The notes beneath the pieces are model-generated. The model made no database searches. It saw only the letters and a program-made list of their open reading frames with translations, and had not been told where the DNA came from. From Gemmatimonadota bacterium (GTDB lineage: Bacteria; Gemmatimonadota; Gemmatimonadetes; Gemmatimonadales; GWC2-71-9), in NCBI GenBank assembly GCA_024640185.1, contig JAHEFN010000125.1:1-7017 (forward strand): 7,017 nt of DNA, read 5' to 3'. Made by a program: the position numbers and the translations under genes. Positions 5,979-7,017 of this stretch are shown here, piece after piece; position 1 is the stretch's first letter, and each line of letters opens with the position of its first letter.

Positions 5979-6027
5979 GAGTCCGGCCCACACCGTGGCG
6001 GGTCAGGGTCCAGTGCGTTCGAGCAGG

Positions 6028-6969
6028 TCAGCACGGGTGCGCCGTGCCGTCGATGTCCGGATCAATCCGCTCGACAACCCACCCCTGTTCACACGCGACC
6101 CCCCAGGCTGTCGACGCCACCCATCTCGCAATCGCGGCATGCGGAAGGAAGCCTTCGGTCGCCGAGTAGGTGTAGCCCTCGAGGATCGAGGCGTAGGGAC
6201 CAAAGCCGGACAGTCGGAACGGCACCACCACGAGTGCCCGACCGGACATCGCCTGTTCCCTTGCGAAGGCGCGCATACGATGCTCCGCCTCGGAGCGGAG
6301 AGTCGGCCAGTCCTCCCGCAACGTCTCGACCGCCACGGGACCGAATCCGTCCGCCTCGAGATCCCGCCTGACGATCTGCAGTTGTGCGACGACCTCATCG
6401 TTTTCGGCTTCATCCCCCATCCCGTGGGCCACAACCAGCACGCCTGCGCCACCGGGAGTGGCCCCAGGCTCGCGAACCCGTTCCCTGACGATCCGATGGA
6501 TCCCCGGCGAGTCCATCAGTCCATTGGAGTGGGTCGCGACGGTCAGGCGATGATCGAGGGGAGCCACCTGGCCCGTATGGTTGTGGGGATCCGTCATGAA
6601 CCACGCCGGGCGTTCCGCACTCAGGCCAAGGAGGAACTTCGTCTGTGGCAGGAACGAGCGCCCCGAGACGAACGCCCGGACGACCGCCACGCGTGAGACA
6701 CCGAGCGCCGCCAAAGAATCCAGCCCAGCCCCCAACGTGCTCGGGTCCGCCATGCCGAGAGCAACCACGGTCGGCACTCGGGCGGCGATGAGTCCGGTCA
6801 TGGCGCCGACCGAGGCATTCCACGAACTATCCCCACCGTGCGCCATCACCAGCACTCCGAAGGCCGGGGCATTGTCGGGCTCCGCCTGCCCGATCATCGA
6901 TCGCTGGGCCACTACCGGAAGCGGCAGGAGGACACCGAGAACCAAAAACCACTTGAGAATCATTATCAT
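6028..6969 (-). CDS. Exported two-repeat CbiX/SirB-like (class II chelatase fold) protein
   Basis: The 313-residue protein begins with a signal-peptide-like segment: MIMILK, then hydrophobic WFLVLGVLLPLPVVA (7-21), with likely cleavage near VVAQ. Two chelatase-type halves follow. Half 1 has GVLVMAHGGDSSWNASV (38-54) and half 2 has GVLVVAHGMGDEAENDEVV (176-194). Each beta strand ending in AHG matches the CbiX/SirB strand that carries the first metal-binding His (H44 and H182). Each half later has a hydrophobic strand, VAVVRAFVSG (94-103) and ALVVVPFRLSG (245-255). The second conserved His expected after that strand is not visible in either half. CbiX and SirB insert Co or Fe into sirohydrochlorin; a periplasmic relative, CbiK of Desulfovibrio, is known. 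Here the role may be metal or tetrapyrrole handling outside the cytoplasm, not proven catalysis. ATG at 6969 or 6963 can start it; no Shine-Dalgarno is seen. A Fur-like site overlaps the start. Confidence 0.8.
   Translation of the reverse strand: MIMILKWFLVLGVLLPLPVVAQRSMIGQAEPDNAPAFGVLVMAHGGDSSWNASVGAMTGLIAARVPTVVALGMADPSTLGAGLDSLAALGVSRVAVVRAFVSGRSFLPQTKFLLGLSAERPAWFMTDPHNHTGQVAPLDHRLTVATHSNGLMDSPGIHRIVRERVREPGATPGGAGVLVVAHGMGDEAENDEVVAQLQIVRRDLEADGFGPVAVETLREDWPTLRSEAEHRMRAFAREQAMSGRALVVVPFRLSGFGPYASILEGYTYSATEGFLPHAAIARWVASTAWGVACEQGWVVERIDPDIDGTAHPC
6954..6968. promoter_or_regulatory. Fur/Zur-family-like operator overlapping the chelatase-like start codon
   Basis: The minus strand reads TGATAATGATTCTCA. 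Against the 7-1-7 Fur-type consensus TGATAATnATTATCA it differs at a single base. The site covers the first codons (ATG at 6969-6967 and ATG at 6963-6961). A repressor here would block transcription initiation or early elongation. The motif does not distinguish Fur (iron) from Zur (zinc) or Mur. It is read by eye; no regulator gene lies in the window. Confidence 0.55.
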
Positions 6970-6983
6970 GCAATTACGATAAT
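6962..6983. promoter_or_regulatory. AT-rich dyad and -10-like element in front of the chelatase-like gene
   Basis: ATTATC (6962-6967) and GATAAT (6978-6983) are perfect inverted arms separated by ten bases; the left arm is also part of the Fur-like site. The outer arm lies inside TATTAT (minus strand, 6984-6979), a good -10 match. Its start site would fall near 6972, only a few bases before the ATG at 6969, so the mRNA could be leaderless or nearly so. No convincing -35 lies at the right distance; TTGATC upstream is only 14 bases away. Confidence 0.4.
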
Positions 6984-7017
6984 AACACTCGGCAATCCGA
7001 TCAACGGGTCGAATTCG

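Noticed and set aside
5808..5993. N-terminal extension of the repeat-protein frame
   Set aside because: It would cover the strong hairpin and the tRNA-like sequence and put 62 non-family-like residues before the signal segment. GTG 5807 with GGGGGA upstream is a better start.
5954..6027. A complete tRNA gene
   Set aside because: Placing the T-arm at standard numbering gives an anticodon stem with two mismatches and no U33, no D-arm, and no 5' strand to pair with CTCCCGC.
5954..6367. A tmRNA (ssrA) ending at the T-arm at 5954, with GCGGGAT near 6367 as its 5' acceptor strand and GGATTCG nearby
   Set aside because: The 7-bp acceptor would have a mismatch. GGATTCG is too far from the supposed 5' end and is simply codons of the chelatase-like protein. 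No tag reading frame ending in ALAA is present, and the whole interval encodes a coherent protein.
7005..7017. EcoRI site GAATTC at the right end as a sign of a cloning vector junction
   Set aside because: A single six-base site is expected by chance, and no vector-like sequence surrounds it.
1..7017. CRISPR array, insertion sequence or transposase, phage genes
   Set aside because: I found no regularly spaced repeats beyond the single 14-mer pair, no terminal inverted repeats, and no transposase, integrase or phage-like protein in any frame.

Overview
The window is a compact, GC-rich bacterial chromosome segment in which every gene I accept lies on the minus strand, so the order of transcription runs from high to low coordinates. 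Protein content and gene order suggest a free-living Gram-negative-type bacterium. A Gemmatimonadota-like or similarly deep lineage is my best guess, from overall protein flavour and GC only. No marker in the window settles the taxonomy.

Right part (about 5115-7017). A secreted protein resembling a duplicated CbiX/SirB-type (class II) chelatase (6028-6969) has a Fur-family-like operator on top of its start codon. Downstream of it comes a 220-base gap containing a piece that looks like the 3' end of a glycine tRNA (5954-5978) and then a strong hairpin (5906-5939). After that comes a 230-residue membrane-anchored or secreted repeat protein of unknown function (5115-5807). The 3' tRNA piece without a 5' half is the most suggestive sign of past integration in the window.

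Central and left part (1-5044). A promoter-like element at 5016-5044 precedes a tightly packed run: a DUF512/radical SAM protein, der (ribosome-assembly GTPase), plsY (acyl-phosphate:glycerol-3-phosphate acyltransferase), gpsA (glycerol-3-phosphate dehydrogenase) and a MerR-type regulator. All four junctions between these five genes are 4-base stop/start overlaps (ATGA, GTGA, GTGA, ATGA), which implies one transcript with translational coupling. After a 61-base spacer carrying a 14-base direct repeat comes surE, cut by the left window edge.

Functionally, gpsA supplies glycerol-3-phosphate and plsY acylates it, together making lysophosphatidic acid, the first intermediate of membrane phospholipid synthesis. 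Der acts in 50S ribosome maturation, and the DUF512 protein is an uncharacterised Fe-S enzyme that I recall as a recurrent neighbour of der. SurE is a nucleotide phosphatase linked to stress survival. The cluster therefore ties phospholipid precursor supply to ribosome assembly. The least understood parts are the exported chelatase-like gene with its control region, the tRNA remnant beside it, and the DUF512 enzyme.
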